DNA of 64,000 nt from Cryptomeria japonica (lineage: Eukaryota > Streptophyta > Pinopsida > Cupressales > Cupressaceae): NCBI RefSeq assembly GCF_030272615.1, contig NC_081412.1, positions 142,558,247 through 142,622,246 of the forward strand, in the 5' to 3' direction. The notes beneath the pieces were generated by a model. The model made no database searches, was not told the origin of the DNA, and saw only the letters and a list, made by a program, of their open reading frames with translations. Made by a program: the position numbers and the translations under genes. Of this stretch, positions 31,700-46,600 are shown in pieces. Position 1 is the stretch's first letter, and every line of letters begins with the position of its first letter.

Positions 31700-32598
31700 T
31701 GTAGACACCTCAAATTATCCTTTAATTAAATAAATATTTATTATACAGTTAATGGTTCGTTCCCTCTTTCCCAAATTAAATAGATATTTTATTTATTCAA
31801 TTTATTTGGCTTATTTCTTGTTTAATTAAATGAATATTTTTATTTATTTATAAACTCATTGTCCTCTTCTTTCTAAATTTAATAAATATTTATTATTTAT
31901 TTAATGGTACCTTCCCTCTTTCCCACATTAAACAAATATTTAATTTATTTAATTTAGGTGTCCTTTCTTCTATTAATAATTAAATAAATAATTTGTTTAT
32001 TTAATTAGTTAATGTAGATTTTTCTTCTTAGCTCTCCATTTTAATTTAACCTCTTAATCTTATTTAACCTCTTAATCTTATACAGCCATATCTTTTATCT
32101 TTCAATCTCGTAATCTCCTCCCTTCATCTTTACCTACCCTTTTCTCTTATTGATCCCATTTACCTCTGTGATCATGACCCTTCATTTATCCTTTTTTCCT
32201 CTTAATCTCAACCATCCATTTCTTAGAGGATCTCTATCAAAGGAGTCTCTCACTTTCATTTCATCATAGTAATTCATCATATCAATCCATCAAGCAATCA
32301 ATCATTTGGAGCATTCTTTCTAGTTTCTATCTTTGCATCATCAAAACCACATCCATTTCCCATTGAGCCCTTTTGCAAGCATAAAAATCTGAGAGAAACC
32401 ATATCAAATCAAGATCAATGGAGATAGGAGAACAATGAAGATCAAACCCATTTAAATGTGATAAGGTACCATTTGGTTAATTGTATGATCTTGCATATTT
32501 GATGGTTCTTCATTGATATGTTGTTGAATTAAATTGTAGATCTAGGGTTTTGTGGTTGATAGTAGGGTTTGCAATATTTAGGATTCAAATTCAACACA
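31700..32598 (+). repeat. Probable gypsy 3' LTR
   Basis: Begins TGTAGACACCTCAAATTATC after a polypurine tract. The 5' third has repeated AATTAAATAAATATTTATTA motifs (31720-32000). A possible end is TTCAACACA at about 32598. With no second LTR the right boundary is tentative. Confidence 0.45.
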
Positions 32599-34500
32599 TA
32601 CAATAGTTGTATATATGTTTTAAATATTATATTTACAAATCTATAGTTAAATTTTGTCATACATTATACTATCTAGACTTGTCTCATACCTTTTCCATTT
32701 GACAACTACACTCTCTATTGTCACACAGTCTTGAAACACATGCACATGTGGATACATTTTCCTTCCAAATAATATAGTTCTACTACATGGCTTATGGATT
32801 TTCTATCGGACAATTGAAGTATGAAAATCCCTGAGTCTAACTCAAACCTCATCTATCAATATTACAAGATGGAAGATGTGAATATTAAAGTATAAATAGA
32901 TGTAATGTAGTATCCATCCTTGAATGTGTAACATTCATTTTTCTACTTTAACAAAATTGTATAAGTATTTCTAAAAATGTCTTATGATTCTTCGATGACT
33001 TTTGATGATTTCTAGTTTCCTAGGGCTAATCTTCAAATACACAACCTTAGGTGCTTAATTATAATATTTTGGCACACAAGACAATCAATAATAATGCTTA
33101 GTTTGGTGAAAGGACGAACTTATGATAAATAATCAATAACAATGCTTAATTTGGTGAAAGGGCTAACTTATGATAAATAGAAAAGATACTTAAATTTGAT
33201 GGATACGACCATAGGTAAAGTTTTATTTGAAGGATGGAATCACATATACAATTTGATCTAAAAAGTGAGAATAAAAACAGTAAATGTCAACCTAAGTTAG
33301 TGAACAAAAATAAGTTGAAAGAAGATTGAATTTAGATTCATGACAATTTAGATACCATATAAACAAAAATAAATGCCTAAACAATATATTTTAAGAATAT
33401 GCCAATCTAAATGTAAGAAATTAATTAAAAGTTATATACTTAACTCTTCTACATAGACAAGCATTATTTTTATTTTTAGTGCAATTTTGAATGCAAATTT
33501 GTTTTTAAGTATTTTGAATGTAATTTTTTTATGTGTAGTTTTCAACATTTAGTTTTAATCATTTTAAAATTGTGTCTTTTGTTAAAATACGATGTAATAT
33601 ACATTTCTCTTTTTTGAAGGTCCTACATGTTTGACTAAAAGAAGGCACTAAAACTTTTAACAATCATTAATCTTTTTTCTAGTTTGAATAAAAATATTTT
33701 ATTTTTATTAAATAAAGATGGAATTTATGAAAGAGTCCAAATTTCTATAGACAAACTAAATCAGATATGATATGGAAGGCCCACAAATAACTAGAAAATA
33801 AGCCAAAAAAAAACAAAACACAATGACTAAAAACTCAAAATCCCTTCTAAATACAAAATAAAGACAAACAATTGCAAGAAGGAAATCATCCAAACAACCA
33901 AAGTCAAATGAAAATATCAAATGCAAAAAGACCCATATAGTTTTGAGTTTCTAATCTGTGTTTTGTTCCTTCATAGATAAGACGTTTGTTTTCAAGAGGT
34001 ATATATAAGACTTTTAAAAATCTTATATATAAGAGATATGTTTTGAAAAATCTAAAAACCTATTTCAAGAAATCAGTGGCCCATATTAATATACATTAAA
34101 TTCAGATGGTGTTCAATTATTGGCTGAGTGAGTTGTGTAAAGTTGGTAAACCATTTATTTTATTTTATTCTCAGCGTATGATAGAGGAAGTTCAAAGAGG
34201 ATGAACAAATACACCTACCACAAAAATTGTGGCCGTACTACTTTTAGGCCAAATACAGTTTGATTTGCCCACTATTAAGTCCATAATTGTGAAATTTTGA
34301 CGAAAGGTAAAGAGAGTGAATTCAAACATCATTGGAAGCATGAAAATGTGGTGATTGAAAACATTATATATAACTATTGGGCAAATCATATGTTCTTTTG
34401 ACAAAAGAAAAGCATAATATGCAAAATTTTCAACCATTTTGCACTAATTTTCTATAATCCATCATGACAATTTTTTGTTTAGCTCTACTGATCTTATAAC
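32599..34500. other. AT-rich intergenic DNA upstream of the P450
   Basis: No gene recognised. It contains a 48 bp tandem duplication at 33084-33179 (ATCAATAATAATGCTTAGTT / ATCAATAACAATGCTTAATT). The rest is unique AT-rich sequence. Confidence 0.5.
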
Positions 34501-34507
34501 TATAAAT
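34501..34507 (+). promoter_or_regulatory. Possible TATA box of the P450 gene
   Basis: TATAAAT 137 bases before the start codon, in a suitable position for a short 5' leader. Positional evidence only. Confidence 0.35.
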
Positions 34508-34643
34508 TCCTAATCATCCCTTCGCTATGTTGTACTCTTTTCCTTTATATTTTCATGCTCTTTGTTTTCTTCTGGGTTTTGTTAGCAATTGGATTTGGAT
34601 AAGTTTTTCTGTTATCTAGGAAAACATTTCATTTTCTGTGACA

Positions 34644-37600
34644 ATGGATTTCTTTATGTTAGCAATTCTGATCATTGTGGGAGGTTTTATGGTTGTGAGA
34701 CTATGGTATCATCCAGTTTTCTTCAGAGCGAAGAAACTGCCTCCAGGCTCCATGGGATGGCCATATATTGGAGAAACATTGCAGGTCTACTCAGAGAATC
34801 CAAACATCTTTTTCTCTGGTAAACAGAAAAGGTGATTAGTTATTTTATAATTCTCTGCACCTTAATCTCAACCAACTTTCTCATTCTGTATTGTCTAATG
34901 TAGCTCTCATGTATATGTATATGAAAACTTGTTTAATATATAGTTTGTGACTTAATAGGAAAAGTGAAAATGGAGGGTGTTAGGCTGGCTCTCATTATAG
35001 ATAGTTAAACTCTATTTAAATTAGTATGTTGATCTTTCCTTTGTTTCCTGTCGTGTCAGGAAAAATAGTTATAATATTATTCCAGAATTGCATGAAAAAA
35101 TATATAAAGTGTTTATTTTCATTTTTAATACAAAGATGTTTATATTAATTAAGAAGTCAAAAAAAAATTATACAAAGATTTCTAAATAATAATGATTATT
35201 ATTAAAATCTAAATAATCAAAATTTAAAGAGGTTTATCAATGAATTCTTTCTCATTCTTTTGAAATATCATAATCTTTTGATCCCCACCTTACTCATGAA
35301 ATGATCCCTCATTCCTGACCGATCAAGCATGATTCAATCTCCAAGATCTAAAGAAAATTCGAAAATAAGCAAACCAAACAATCTTAAAGAAATAGTAGCA
35401 ATGGTGAACCCACATCATTTTGAAGAAGCTGAAGGAATAATGAAGATTGAATAAGAGAGAGGAATTCACAGTCTAAAACATTCTATTTACAATTAGGTTT
35501 AGAACATTCGACAAGAAAATCCACATCATCTGTCTATTAATGCGAATTATGAACAAAAGAGATAGAATCAAAATTTCGAGAATGGTGGAGAATCTGCTCC
35601 ACAAAAGATATGGATCACAAAGAAGAATCATCAAAATTTCCTTTATTCGAAAGAAAAACCAAAATCATAGAAATCATCACACAAATAACTTATTTCGAAC
35701 CCAACAAACAAACATTCTCCCAAACTACAAAGTTAACATTGATGTCCATCTAATTATTAATACCCAATATTTTTCAAAGAAAATACTCAATATAATAATA
35801 TCTTTCAAAACCCAAGAAGCTTTAATGTTATGTACATTCATAGTCAAAAGGTGAATTAGCTGGAGCTCAATTCAAAGACGGGACAACATACCCACATTAT
35901 TAGTAATTGACCAACAATTCTCACGTTTTGTTTATATGGAATATTATATTGCAGATATGGTGACATAGTGAAAACGCATATTCTAGGATGTCCTTGCATA
36001 ATGATATCAAGCCCAGACGCTGCAAAATTTGTTCTGGAGAAGAAAGCTCACCTTTTCAAGCCCACTTTTCCTTCAAGCAAAGAGTCCCTTCTTGGCCCTA
36101 ATGCTTTGTTTTTCCAACAAGGAAAACACCATGCACGCCTCAAAAAAACTGTTGAATCTTCATTCCAGCCAGAGGCTATTGCAGGCATTGTTCCAGACAT
36201 TGAGAGCATAGCTCTCCATAACTTGAACTTGTGGGAGGATCGCACCATTATTACTTTTCAGGGGATGAAAAAGGTGGGTCTGCATTGAGAAAGGTTCTAC
36301 TCATTTATCCTCTATATACCTAGAAAAATGCATGTTAAATGTATATATTTTCTTTATAGGAAGAATACATTACTAAGAAATTTTATTCATAATAACGAGA
36401 TCTAATATATTTCTTATGAAGTTTTTTAGGGTTTGAGACTTTTCTGATTCATTGAATGTTTTCTGTTAGATGGGTATTATGTGATTTTTTTATAGTTCTA
36501 ATCTATATGTTGCAATTGGATGTAGATTATTTTATCTGTATATCTTATATTTTTGCCTATAAAATTGTATGATTGAATATGATTTCTATTTGCATTATTT
36601 TACAGTATGCTTTTGATGTGGCAACTCACTCCATATTCAATGGAGTAAATGATGGATCCCTCGAAGATCTCAACAAATACTATCGCATTTTGGAGAAGGG
36701 TTACAATTCATTTCCCATAAATTTCCCTGGAACTCGTTATAACAGGTCCATTAAGGTTAGTTGTACTTACATATCTTGTGTTTGTAGATCTGAACAAAAT
36801 TTTACTTTATAGTACACTTGTTTAAACTTCTCTTGTGGGTGATTGAAGGCAAGAAAGAAGATTGGCTTAATACTGAGAACAATAATGGCAGAGCGTGAAG
36901 CCAATAGGAATGTGACTCACAAGGATCTACTACAGTCATTAATGGTGTTCAAAGATGAAAGTGGCCGACCCCTAGCGAATGGACAAATAGAGGACAATGT
37001 AGTTGGTGTTCTGTTTGCAGCACAGGATACCACAGCCACTGTCCTCACATGGCTCTTAAAATTCTTGACAGATTATCCAATGCTTCTGGAGGCTGTGACG
37101 GTTAGTAACACTTAAAACTACTCGTTCTTAGCATTGCAGTCATATAGCTGTTGTTCCCAAACTACATTTAGCACGGCTTGATAGTCTAATAGCTCTGTCC
37201 AATCACATGAATGGAAAGCCACCAAGGTAAGGAAATTTCTATTAGACTACCGTTTGCAACCAACATGAATACCCTTCTCTCTTTCTTTTTTATTTTTTAT
37301 TTTTTTATTTTTTCTCGTTTTTATTTTATTTTACCCTTTATATGAAAAAATGATCCATTCAATGTATTTTCTAAATTTATTTCATTTGTCTCATTTGTGT
37401 ACCACTATTGGAACATTTGTCAACAAGTACTAGCGACTTTGATTTGACGGTTACTGGAACATCTTTAGTTAGGTATCACGGGACACTTTTTGATGTGTAC
37501 TTTTTGATCTTTGTGCGCATAACTTATTCCACAACGTCAGTTAAGTCGCATATGAAGACAACTAAAATAAATAAATCAAAATCCGATGTACCGTTTAGAT

Positions 37601-40600
37601 CTGTGGGTGCAACAAGTTAGCTATGGCAGCTACTGGTGCTCTTCCCTTATGTGTTATTTTTTTTAACTTATTTTCTTGTAAGCTTGTGTTTAAGTGTTGG
37701 AATTTTTTTTTGAAGTATAATATTTTTGAAGTGGATTAAATGTATTACTAGTTTAGTTTATATTATATTATAGATTAAATCATTTTAAATAGATTCTTTA
37801 TTGGATAGTTATTATGAACATTCTTCTACTTTTCAAAATAATTAGATTTAATTTTTTAACTTTTTTGATATTGTAGAAGATTTGAGCTCAACATCAGGTA
37901 GGTGTCTACAACATGAGCTTTGTCATTAATGTAAATATGATAGACATTATAGATAATAAATATAATGTAGAATATTTTGGATTATGGAGTTATAAGTTCT
38001 TTAAATTTTTGAAGGAAAAGGGGTTACAAAGAATTGTAGAAGTGACACATTCTAAACCTACAAATTCTTAAGAGATTATATATAAATGTATCTTAAAGTT
38101 TAGAAAGTGTTGTTTAAGTTGATAATAGGGAGCCTAATTCATGTTGACTTTGTCCTTACAGTTAAAAATTACATTTGATAAATATATATTCCTTATCTAT
38201 AGTAAAAATATTTTTTATAATATCATTTCAAATTTAAATATACATAAAATTTATTCCAAAAGTCACATAAATTTTAAAATGTATAAAAGACCTTCCAAAA
38301 CTTGTATTCATTCACTTACCATTTTTTAAAATAAATTAAGCATAATGAGGTTTCAATTTAATTTATTTTATGATAAAAAAAATACAAAGTTAATGATTTA
38401 TCCACCCTTTCACATTCTTTTATTCATTTTTGTGAATGATTTCAAAAATTAGAAAAATAGGAGAGAAACTATATTATTTTTTGTCTTGTAGCTTTTGGTT
38501 CGTCTATAGGTAAATCATGGTGTTAATGTTAAATTCTCTAAGTAATTAAACAATGTGTTATGAACTCTTGATTGGTAATCATATTTTAACAATTGCAATA
38601 GTGTGACAAAGCAACTAATATTTGTGGGATTCAACTTTGTGAATTCCTTTTTTATGTTACTATTAAAATTAATCAAATATTAGAAATTTTCTTATGTCTT
38701 GTCTGTTAGACAATTCTAGAATCAAAATTGGTCTAAATATCCTCTCACCTTCTCTAAAACTTGATGTTTCCAATAGTGAACTTACAAAGTCAATATCATG
38801 ATCACAAAGAATCTATCTGTCATTAAAATCATATTTTTTACTACATGAAAAATGATAGAAATATACATTCTCTCAAATATATCAATTTCATGTGTTCATT
38901 TTTCTTGTTTCTAATGCTTGATTTTTCTAATATATATTAATTGTATTTATATTCTACAAATATTTTTATCATCAATTGATTCTTTGTTAGATCTCTATTC
39001 TGAAATTATTTCTATTCCCTATTAAGATCAAAATTTTGTTTGTTTCCATAACTTCCTCTTCAATCAATAATGTATTCCATACAAATAATATTTGAGATAA
39101 TTTTCTTCATAATAATTTTCCCTTGATTTTTTTATGACTATATCCTATAATACCCTTTGGATTAGAACCTGTAGTATTTCAAAGGGGAAATTTTCATGAT
39201 TTTGTTCAACAAATTATTATGTTCAATCTCATCTTAATCAATGTCAAATTTATTGTTTAGTTTCCTCTCCTATTAGAAATGTCAATATATTTCCATTGCT
39301 TTGATTGAATGCCTCGATTTTACCATATATTTGTCTAATATGGTAAGTTAAACCTTATTTTAATACCTAATAACTATCACAAGGTTCTGCAAATTACCCA
39401 ACAAATTTTTAATTTTTCACTCCACTCCATTGCTCTATGAGATGATATATTTTCAATGTAAAATAAATATACACTTGATTATGGTTTCATTTGACTCCTT
39501 AGAATATTTGCAAACCCACTATTCCCTACCCTTGTTAGGTGCCCATACTAATAGAAATACAAAGAAGCTTAAATATCATCAATGATTAAACTTACTTTCC
39601 AACAATTCTTTGATAGGTCTTGATGTATAAAATTTAATTTTTATGAGTGTCACTCTATAATTTTCTTGGTTGGAAAACATGATTCAAGAACCCAAACCAC
39701 ATTGAATAATGCTCCAAATTCATTTTAATATATCTAAGATTTCATTGGTCACAATATATTTATATTCATTCAAAAATTCTTAACTTTTATTAGCATTCCC
39801 GCCTCCTTTTCTATTTTTCCAGCTTGAATTGATTTTGTGATGAAATGTAAAATTTTCCATATTCATCATTATTTTCAATTGGTTTCTAGAAACCATCAAA
39901 ACTTTAGAACTATAAATAACTTTCTCATTTTCTTTCCATGGTCACAAAGCATATTCCTTCTTGTTTTGATTGATGTAAGCACTTTTGATTAGGGTTACAA
40001 ACTAGAGATAGGATTTTAAAAGGCCCCAAAACCTTTAAAAACAAGATCAATAAGGAAATGGAATAAGGGAAGATCCAAAGATGAAATAGCCAAAAAAGGA
40101 GAATAAAATATGTCCCACAAAAGAGACAGAAATAAAATATGTTTCACAAAAGAGACAAAAATTCACAAAGAAAATAGGAATAAAAGGGACCAATAATAGA
40201 AACTAGTATCTAATTGAATTGGTTTGAACTTAAACTTCATCCAATCCCTCCAAATAAAAAATTCTTTTTAAAATTTTTAAGATAAAAATCAAGTACAGTA
40301 CTCTTAAATATAATTGTGATTTTTTCTTAACCTTTTAAAGAGATCCTTACCCATAACAATGTGTTCATTCTCCATAATTTCTAGTTTCTTCTATCCATCA
40401 AAGATAGATGATAACCAAGGATTGTCCCAACCAACTTGAAAGAAAAATTATTTTCAAAAGAGAGGCTTACAAACATAGCTGGTTCCTTGCATTCTAAATG
40501 CTGTCTCCCAAGAGTATGCAATATCCTCCAATGATAATAAGGTTGAGTACATGCGTCATCAGTCTTCTGAACCTCAATGAAGTAACAAGAACAAATTATT

Positions 40601-43600
40601 AGCAAAGTTGAAGTGGTACAACTAAGTGGTCTCATAATGATGTTCCGACTCCCAAACACCAACCTAGAGCATAACTCAAAAAAATATAACAAAAATTACA
40701 TGTTCTAGATTTGTAACACCAACGATGGTGTAACCTTAACTACCCGTTTTGCATATGAAATAATATAAATCGAACATTCAACTATCTCGCTCTCATTTGG
40801 TATCAGAGCAACCTTTTATGTTGGGCATGATTTCCAAAACGTTAAGGAATATGGAAGCAGTTTTCTGAGGCAATGTGGAAGATGTCCCAGTTTCTCCTAG
40901 TAAATGCTTAAAGCCGCATAACAGTGGCGTGATATTCCTTTACTCCTTAATCATTAATCATTCCTTTACTCTTTTTATTTCTTTCAAATTAAGCACCCTT
41001 CCTTCCCATACGATTGCTGTGACATTTCAAACTTGTATGAGCCATTTTTATTGCTTTTAAATATATTATCTCTTAAAACTTAGAGTATTCGTCAATTCTT
41101 ATAACGCAAAACAATGATTCGCTTGAAGTATTTGGAAAGTAGGAACTTCCATTTATGTTCCTCTTCCAATTCCTAAAATAGCTCTAATAATCCTATCCTA
41201 CAATGTCCAATGTTGTCGCCCAAGATAACACATCTGAAACTAGCCTGCAATTTGTTTTTCTTTTTACGCATCCAAAATTTTGCCTTAAACAGTAACTTTA
41301 CATAATTTTACCAAAGCAAAAGGAAATCAGAGCTGAGCATAATGATTGTGGAAGCTCCCGTTAACTTTTAAGCATTTAAAGTAGAGTGGTTACCAACGGG
41401 TTTATCCATTGCCGTTACATTATCGGCATGAAAAAGGTGTGATAAGTTTCTCACACATAACTAAATTGTTAAATTCGAGTTAATTCTTGTGTTGTGATTT
41501 AGTTTCAAGGGTTGAAGTTTGTGGGTTCTATCTATCTTCTTCGTTATAAAATAATAGTAGATTCTAGAAGTAATAAAGTTAAATTTGACTTAATTTTTTT
41601 GTTGCGACTTAGTCTAAGTGGAGCTTGTGTGTTTCACAAATCTTCTAGTTTGTAAGATAATAATAGATTCTGGAATTGTATTCTAATGAAAAGGTTCATT
41701 TTAATATATCTAAGAGTTCATTGGTCGCAATATATTTATATTCATTCAAAAATTTCTAACTTTTATTGGTGTTCCATTCTCCTTTTTTATTGTTCCAACT
41801 TGAATTGATGTTGGGATGAAAATAAAAATTTATTTATAGTCATCATTATTTCAAATTGATTTCTAGAAACCATCAAAACTTTAGAACTATCAATCACTTC
41901 ATCTTCACTTTCTTTCCATGGTCACAAAGAATATTTCTTCTTGTTTTGGTTCATGTAAGAACTTTTGATTAGAGTTATAAACCAAAAATGGGTTTTGGAA
42001 ACACCTCAAATACTTTTACAACAAGATCAATAAGGAAATGGAACAAGGCCTAGATCAATAGATAGAATAGCCAAAAAGGAGAATAAAACGTGTTTCACAA
42101 AAGAGATAGAAATCCACAAAGACAAGAGGAATAGAAAGGACCAATAATAGAAAATAGTTTTTTGATCAAGGTGGTTTGAACCCAAAATTCACCCAAGGTC
42201 TCCAAATAGGTTTGGTGGGAAGGGGATGGGGATGGAATTTCTTTTGAATTTTTTGAGGAGAAAATTCAATTGAAGAACTCTCAAACATATTTGTGATTTT
42301 TCCCTTAACCTGGTAAGGGGGTCTTATACCTAAACCAATGTGGTCATTCTGCATAGTTTCTAGCTTCTTCCCATCCACCAAAGGTGGATGATAACCAAAG
42401 GTTGTCCCAACAAACTTGGAAGAAAAATTATTCTCAAAAGAGGGGCTTACAAACATAGCTTGTTTCTTGTCCATTAGGAAACTAAATCCTATCTCCCAAG
42501 AGTATCTAACACCCTTCCATTATAATGAGGTTGAGTACATGCATCATTAGTCTACTTAACCACAGTGGAATAACAAGGAGAAATTCCTAGTAGAGAGAAG
42601 TGGTACAACTTAGAGGTCTCATAATGAAGCTCCTATTCTCAAACACCAACCTAGAGCACAAATTAACCAAAATAATCTTGGTAGCACCAAAACCAATGGT
42701 AGTAAACTGACCAACAGCATTATAAATAACATGAATGATACTTTCATCCTAAGACTTTAGAGTGAAATTGAGAAGATGAACCCAAGTAGAAACCAAATTA
42801 ATCTTGATAGCATCAAAACTAAGAAACCCAATTTTTAAATTCAAAAACACATCACAAAGAGATGAGGGCCTTCCCTAAAGATATTTGGTGTATTCCTTGA
42901 TGGAATGGAAGGAGAATAAAAGGAAATCATTCAATATAGCCATCATACGAACCAAACCTAAAGCAACCCAACAATTAGATACCTAACAATGAATATGATC
43001 TATTTTTTTTCTATGACCCAAGAACCTCCTAATAATAGAGAAGTGAAATCTTGTTGAATCTTTTCCCACCCATACATCAAGATCAATAAGGATATTGTTG
43101 TAAAGAAACAAAATCAATATCTAAAGCTCCATAGAAGGTCTATAAGGGTTCAGAACCTCAATAGCCTAAGAAGAAGGGAAAGTAATAATGGCCAACTCCT
43201 AGGTAGGGAGCCCCTTACATAGGATATCTTTGAAATGAGAAGAGGAATCACTATTCATCGTAGTCACACCAACAACTAGATAAGAATGATCAAGTTCCTA
43301 GACCTCAACATGCAGAGAAATAATGGCATCCCTAGTATTGCATTCTTGCTAAGACATAACATGTAGAGAGGGAATCACCTAGTTGTAGTCTCTAACAAAT
43401 ACTGCATAGCACATAACCTCTACAAGCGTATGGGAAGTTAATAACGAGGTTCAAAGGAAGTCCCCAAGGGAAGGAAAGCCCTACACAAACCAAAATTGAA
43501 AGAGAGGGCAAGTTCATCTAGCACCAGAGTAGTTTTAGTGACATCAGAACAAGTGACAAAAAGTCTAGCCTTAAGAAGGATTTCTAATAAGAGCATATCA

Positions 43601-46600
43601 TATTCCTCAACATCCTAGAGAGCCTACATGCGCACATCATCATCATCCACATCACAATCTCCATCCCCCCTTTAGAAAAGAAACCCTCACTGATGCTCCC
43701 ATTATTGCTCAATTTTTTTCAATTTTGAAATAAATAATATGTTTACTTGAATGAATTTTCAATTTTGAAATTTTACAATTTCAACAATTTCAACAATTCC
43801 AAATTATAATCAATTAAATTTTTTTTTTATTATAATCATTTAATCCAAACAATTAATCATTCCTCTACTCTTTTATTTCTTTCAAATTAAGAATCATTCC
43901 TTCCCATAAGATTGGTGTGACCTTTCAACTTCGCATCTGCCATTTTTATTCCTTTTAAATCTATTCTCTCTTAAAGCATTCATCAATGTCTATAAGACAC
44001 AATTTTTCTAAGTATTTGGAAAGTAGGAACTTCCATTTATCTTCCTTTTCCAATTCCTAAAACAGCTCTTATAATCCTATCCTACAATGTCGACTGTTGT
44101 TGCCTAAGATAACACATCTGAAACTAGCCAACAATTTATTTTTCCTTTTACGCATCCTAAACGCTGCCCTAAACAGTAACTTTACATAATTTTACCAATG
44201 CAAATGGAAATTAAAGTGAATCTCAATAAATTCCTCCCTTTATATCAACGGTTTGAATAATCTAGACTGAAAAGCTTCCCGGGCAAATAAAAGAGTACTA
44301 AAAATTATAAAACAAGCTCCAATTGCATAGAAGAGTTAAAAATTTAACAACCCAAAATACTGGTAATGCAATTACAATTTAGCTTCACAGAATCCATTTA
44401 ACTGTAGATTTAGTTTTATCGGCAACCCTAACTGATGGTCCAGTTCGATTCAATTAAAATAATTGATACAAATTATAACCAGTTGAATCACCTTTGATTT
44501 CTCAACGGATTTGATTTAAGATTAGAAACAAGTTTTTTCTGATAAAGGTTCAGAATATCTGAAAACTAAGCCACTTTCACATTGAATCGAGTTCCCACAA
44601 GGAAGACACACCCAACATCAGAAACAAACTCGACTAAATCACATTCCTTTGCTTTGTAAAGCATAATGGCTGTGGAACTTCCCGTTAGCTTATAATCATT
44701 TAAAGTAGAGTGGTAACCAACGGCTTTGTCGATTGATGTTACATGATCGGCATGAAAAAGGATAAGTTTCTCCGACCTTGATAATTCTCTTAAATTCGAT
44801 TCAATAAGTTTGTGGGTTTTATGAATCTTCTTCATTGTAAAATAATAGTAAATTCTAGAAGTAATATAGTTAAATTTGACTTAATTCTTTGGTTGTGACT
44901 TAGTCTAAGAGGAGCTTGTGTGTTCACAAATCTTCTAGTTTGCAAGATAATAATAGATTCTGGAATTGTATTCTAATGAAAAGGTAATGTAGTTAAGCTT
45001 GATTTATTCTTTTTATTGTAATTTATTTTTAGGATTGCAGCTTGTGGGTTTCACCAATCTTTTGGATTGTAAGATAATAAAAGATTGTCTAATTGTATTC
45101 TAATGAAAAAGTAATATAGTTGAATTGACTTAGCTTTATTGTTGTGACTTGGTCCAAGGGTTGAAGCTTGTGCGCTCTACCAATCTTCTAGGATGTAAGA
45201 TAATATTAGATTCTATCTTCTGATTTCACATGTTGCCAGTTTGATCCCACAGTTTACACTCAACAACAAGAGGGGGATCTTTTGATGTTGGTCTTGTATG
45301 TAGATGATTTGATTCTTACATGTGGCTCTCCTTCTATGATTCAGAGTGTTTAAAGAGCATTGATGGAGCAGTTTGACATGATAGATATTGGTTTTCTATA
45401 TTACTTACTTGGTCTTCAGGTTATTTAATCTTTAGGTGACATTCCTCTTTGTTAGTAGAAGTATTCTATTGACATGATTCACATATTTGGCATGCTTGAT
45501 TGCAAGCCCACCCCCACACCATTTTTGTCAAGCGTTATGATGTCTTCTAGTTGTTCTCCTTCAATGAATGCTACATTATATAGGTAGTTGGTTAGCACTA
45601 TTTTGCACCTAACACACTTGCATCCTGATCTTTCCTTTTTCATTGTTCTAGTCTCTTGTTTCTTTCACAATCTAGATAAGAGTCACTAGAAAGCTCCCAA
45701 ACTTATCTTGCAATATTTTCAAGGCTCATCTCATTTTCGCACCCATTGTTCATTAGGAGACTCTTGAGTTGTTGGATTCATTAGCTCAAATTGAGTTGGT
45801 GATGTTGATGATTGGAAGTCTACTTCTAGCTTTGTATTTTGTCTTGGTTCTAGCCCTATAGCATAGTCTTGCAAGAAGCAATCTACTATTGCATTATCAT
45901 GTACTAAGGCTAAGTATCAAGCACTTGTTCTTGCTAGCCAAGAGGATCTATAGCTTTGTTAGTTGTTGACAGAGTTTGGTTTTCCTCCTAATGGTCCCAC
46001 TATTCTTTGGTGTGACAATCAAAGTGCTATTCATATTTCTTGCAACCCAATGGAGGATTAGAGATCTAAGCATACTAATATCTGCATGCACATCATGTGG
46101 TAGTTGATTCAGGATGCTCTTCTAACCTTGGATTGTATAACTATAGAGAAGCAGGTTGCAAACATCCTCGCTAAACCTTTGGCATCCCCATGTTACCATT
46201 AGTTGCGGTCGATGCTTGTGGTGAAGGAAGTTCTCCTTGGAGTGTCTTTATGAGGGCTTCCTTCCATCAGTAGTAAAAAAAAATTTATGCTTTGCATCTC
46301 TCAATTTTGATGAGGGTTTTCTTCCCATGCATTTTTTCTCCTTTTCTCCACTTTGAGAGACCTTTTTTTGTACATGGGTACCTCATCAAGCCTTTAGTTG
46401 CTATAACCCATTCTTGCATTTCATTCATTTAGAGGTTTTTTACTTCTCACTAAGTTTCACTTAAGGGGGGGTGCTAGAAAATTCTATTTTCGAGTTAAGA
46501 GTTTTAGCTTAATTTCACTTAGATGATCTTTAGTTGAGCTTTAGTTGAGATTAATTTAGATCCTTTATGATTTTTTAGTTCTCCTAATATTAGATTAGGG

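Larger units (their letters stand above)
39700..41690. repeat. Diverged duplication, copy A
   Basis: 39714-40700 is similar to 41694-42680 (shared TTCATTTTAATATATCTAAG, TATATTTATATTCATTCAAA, CAAGATCAATAAGGAAATGG, GATGATAACCAA). 40960-41690 is similar to 43855-44985 (TTATTTCTTTCAAATTAAG, GATAACACATCTGAAACTAG). The copies differ by many substitutions and indels, so the duplication is old. Confidence 0.75.

Noticed and set aside
31343-31708. 121-codon minus-strand open frame
   Set aside because: It runs antisense across the polypurine tract of a probable gypsy element and has no recognised domain.
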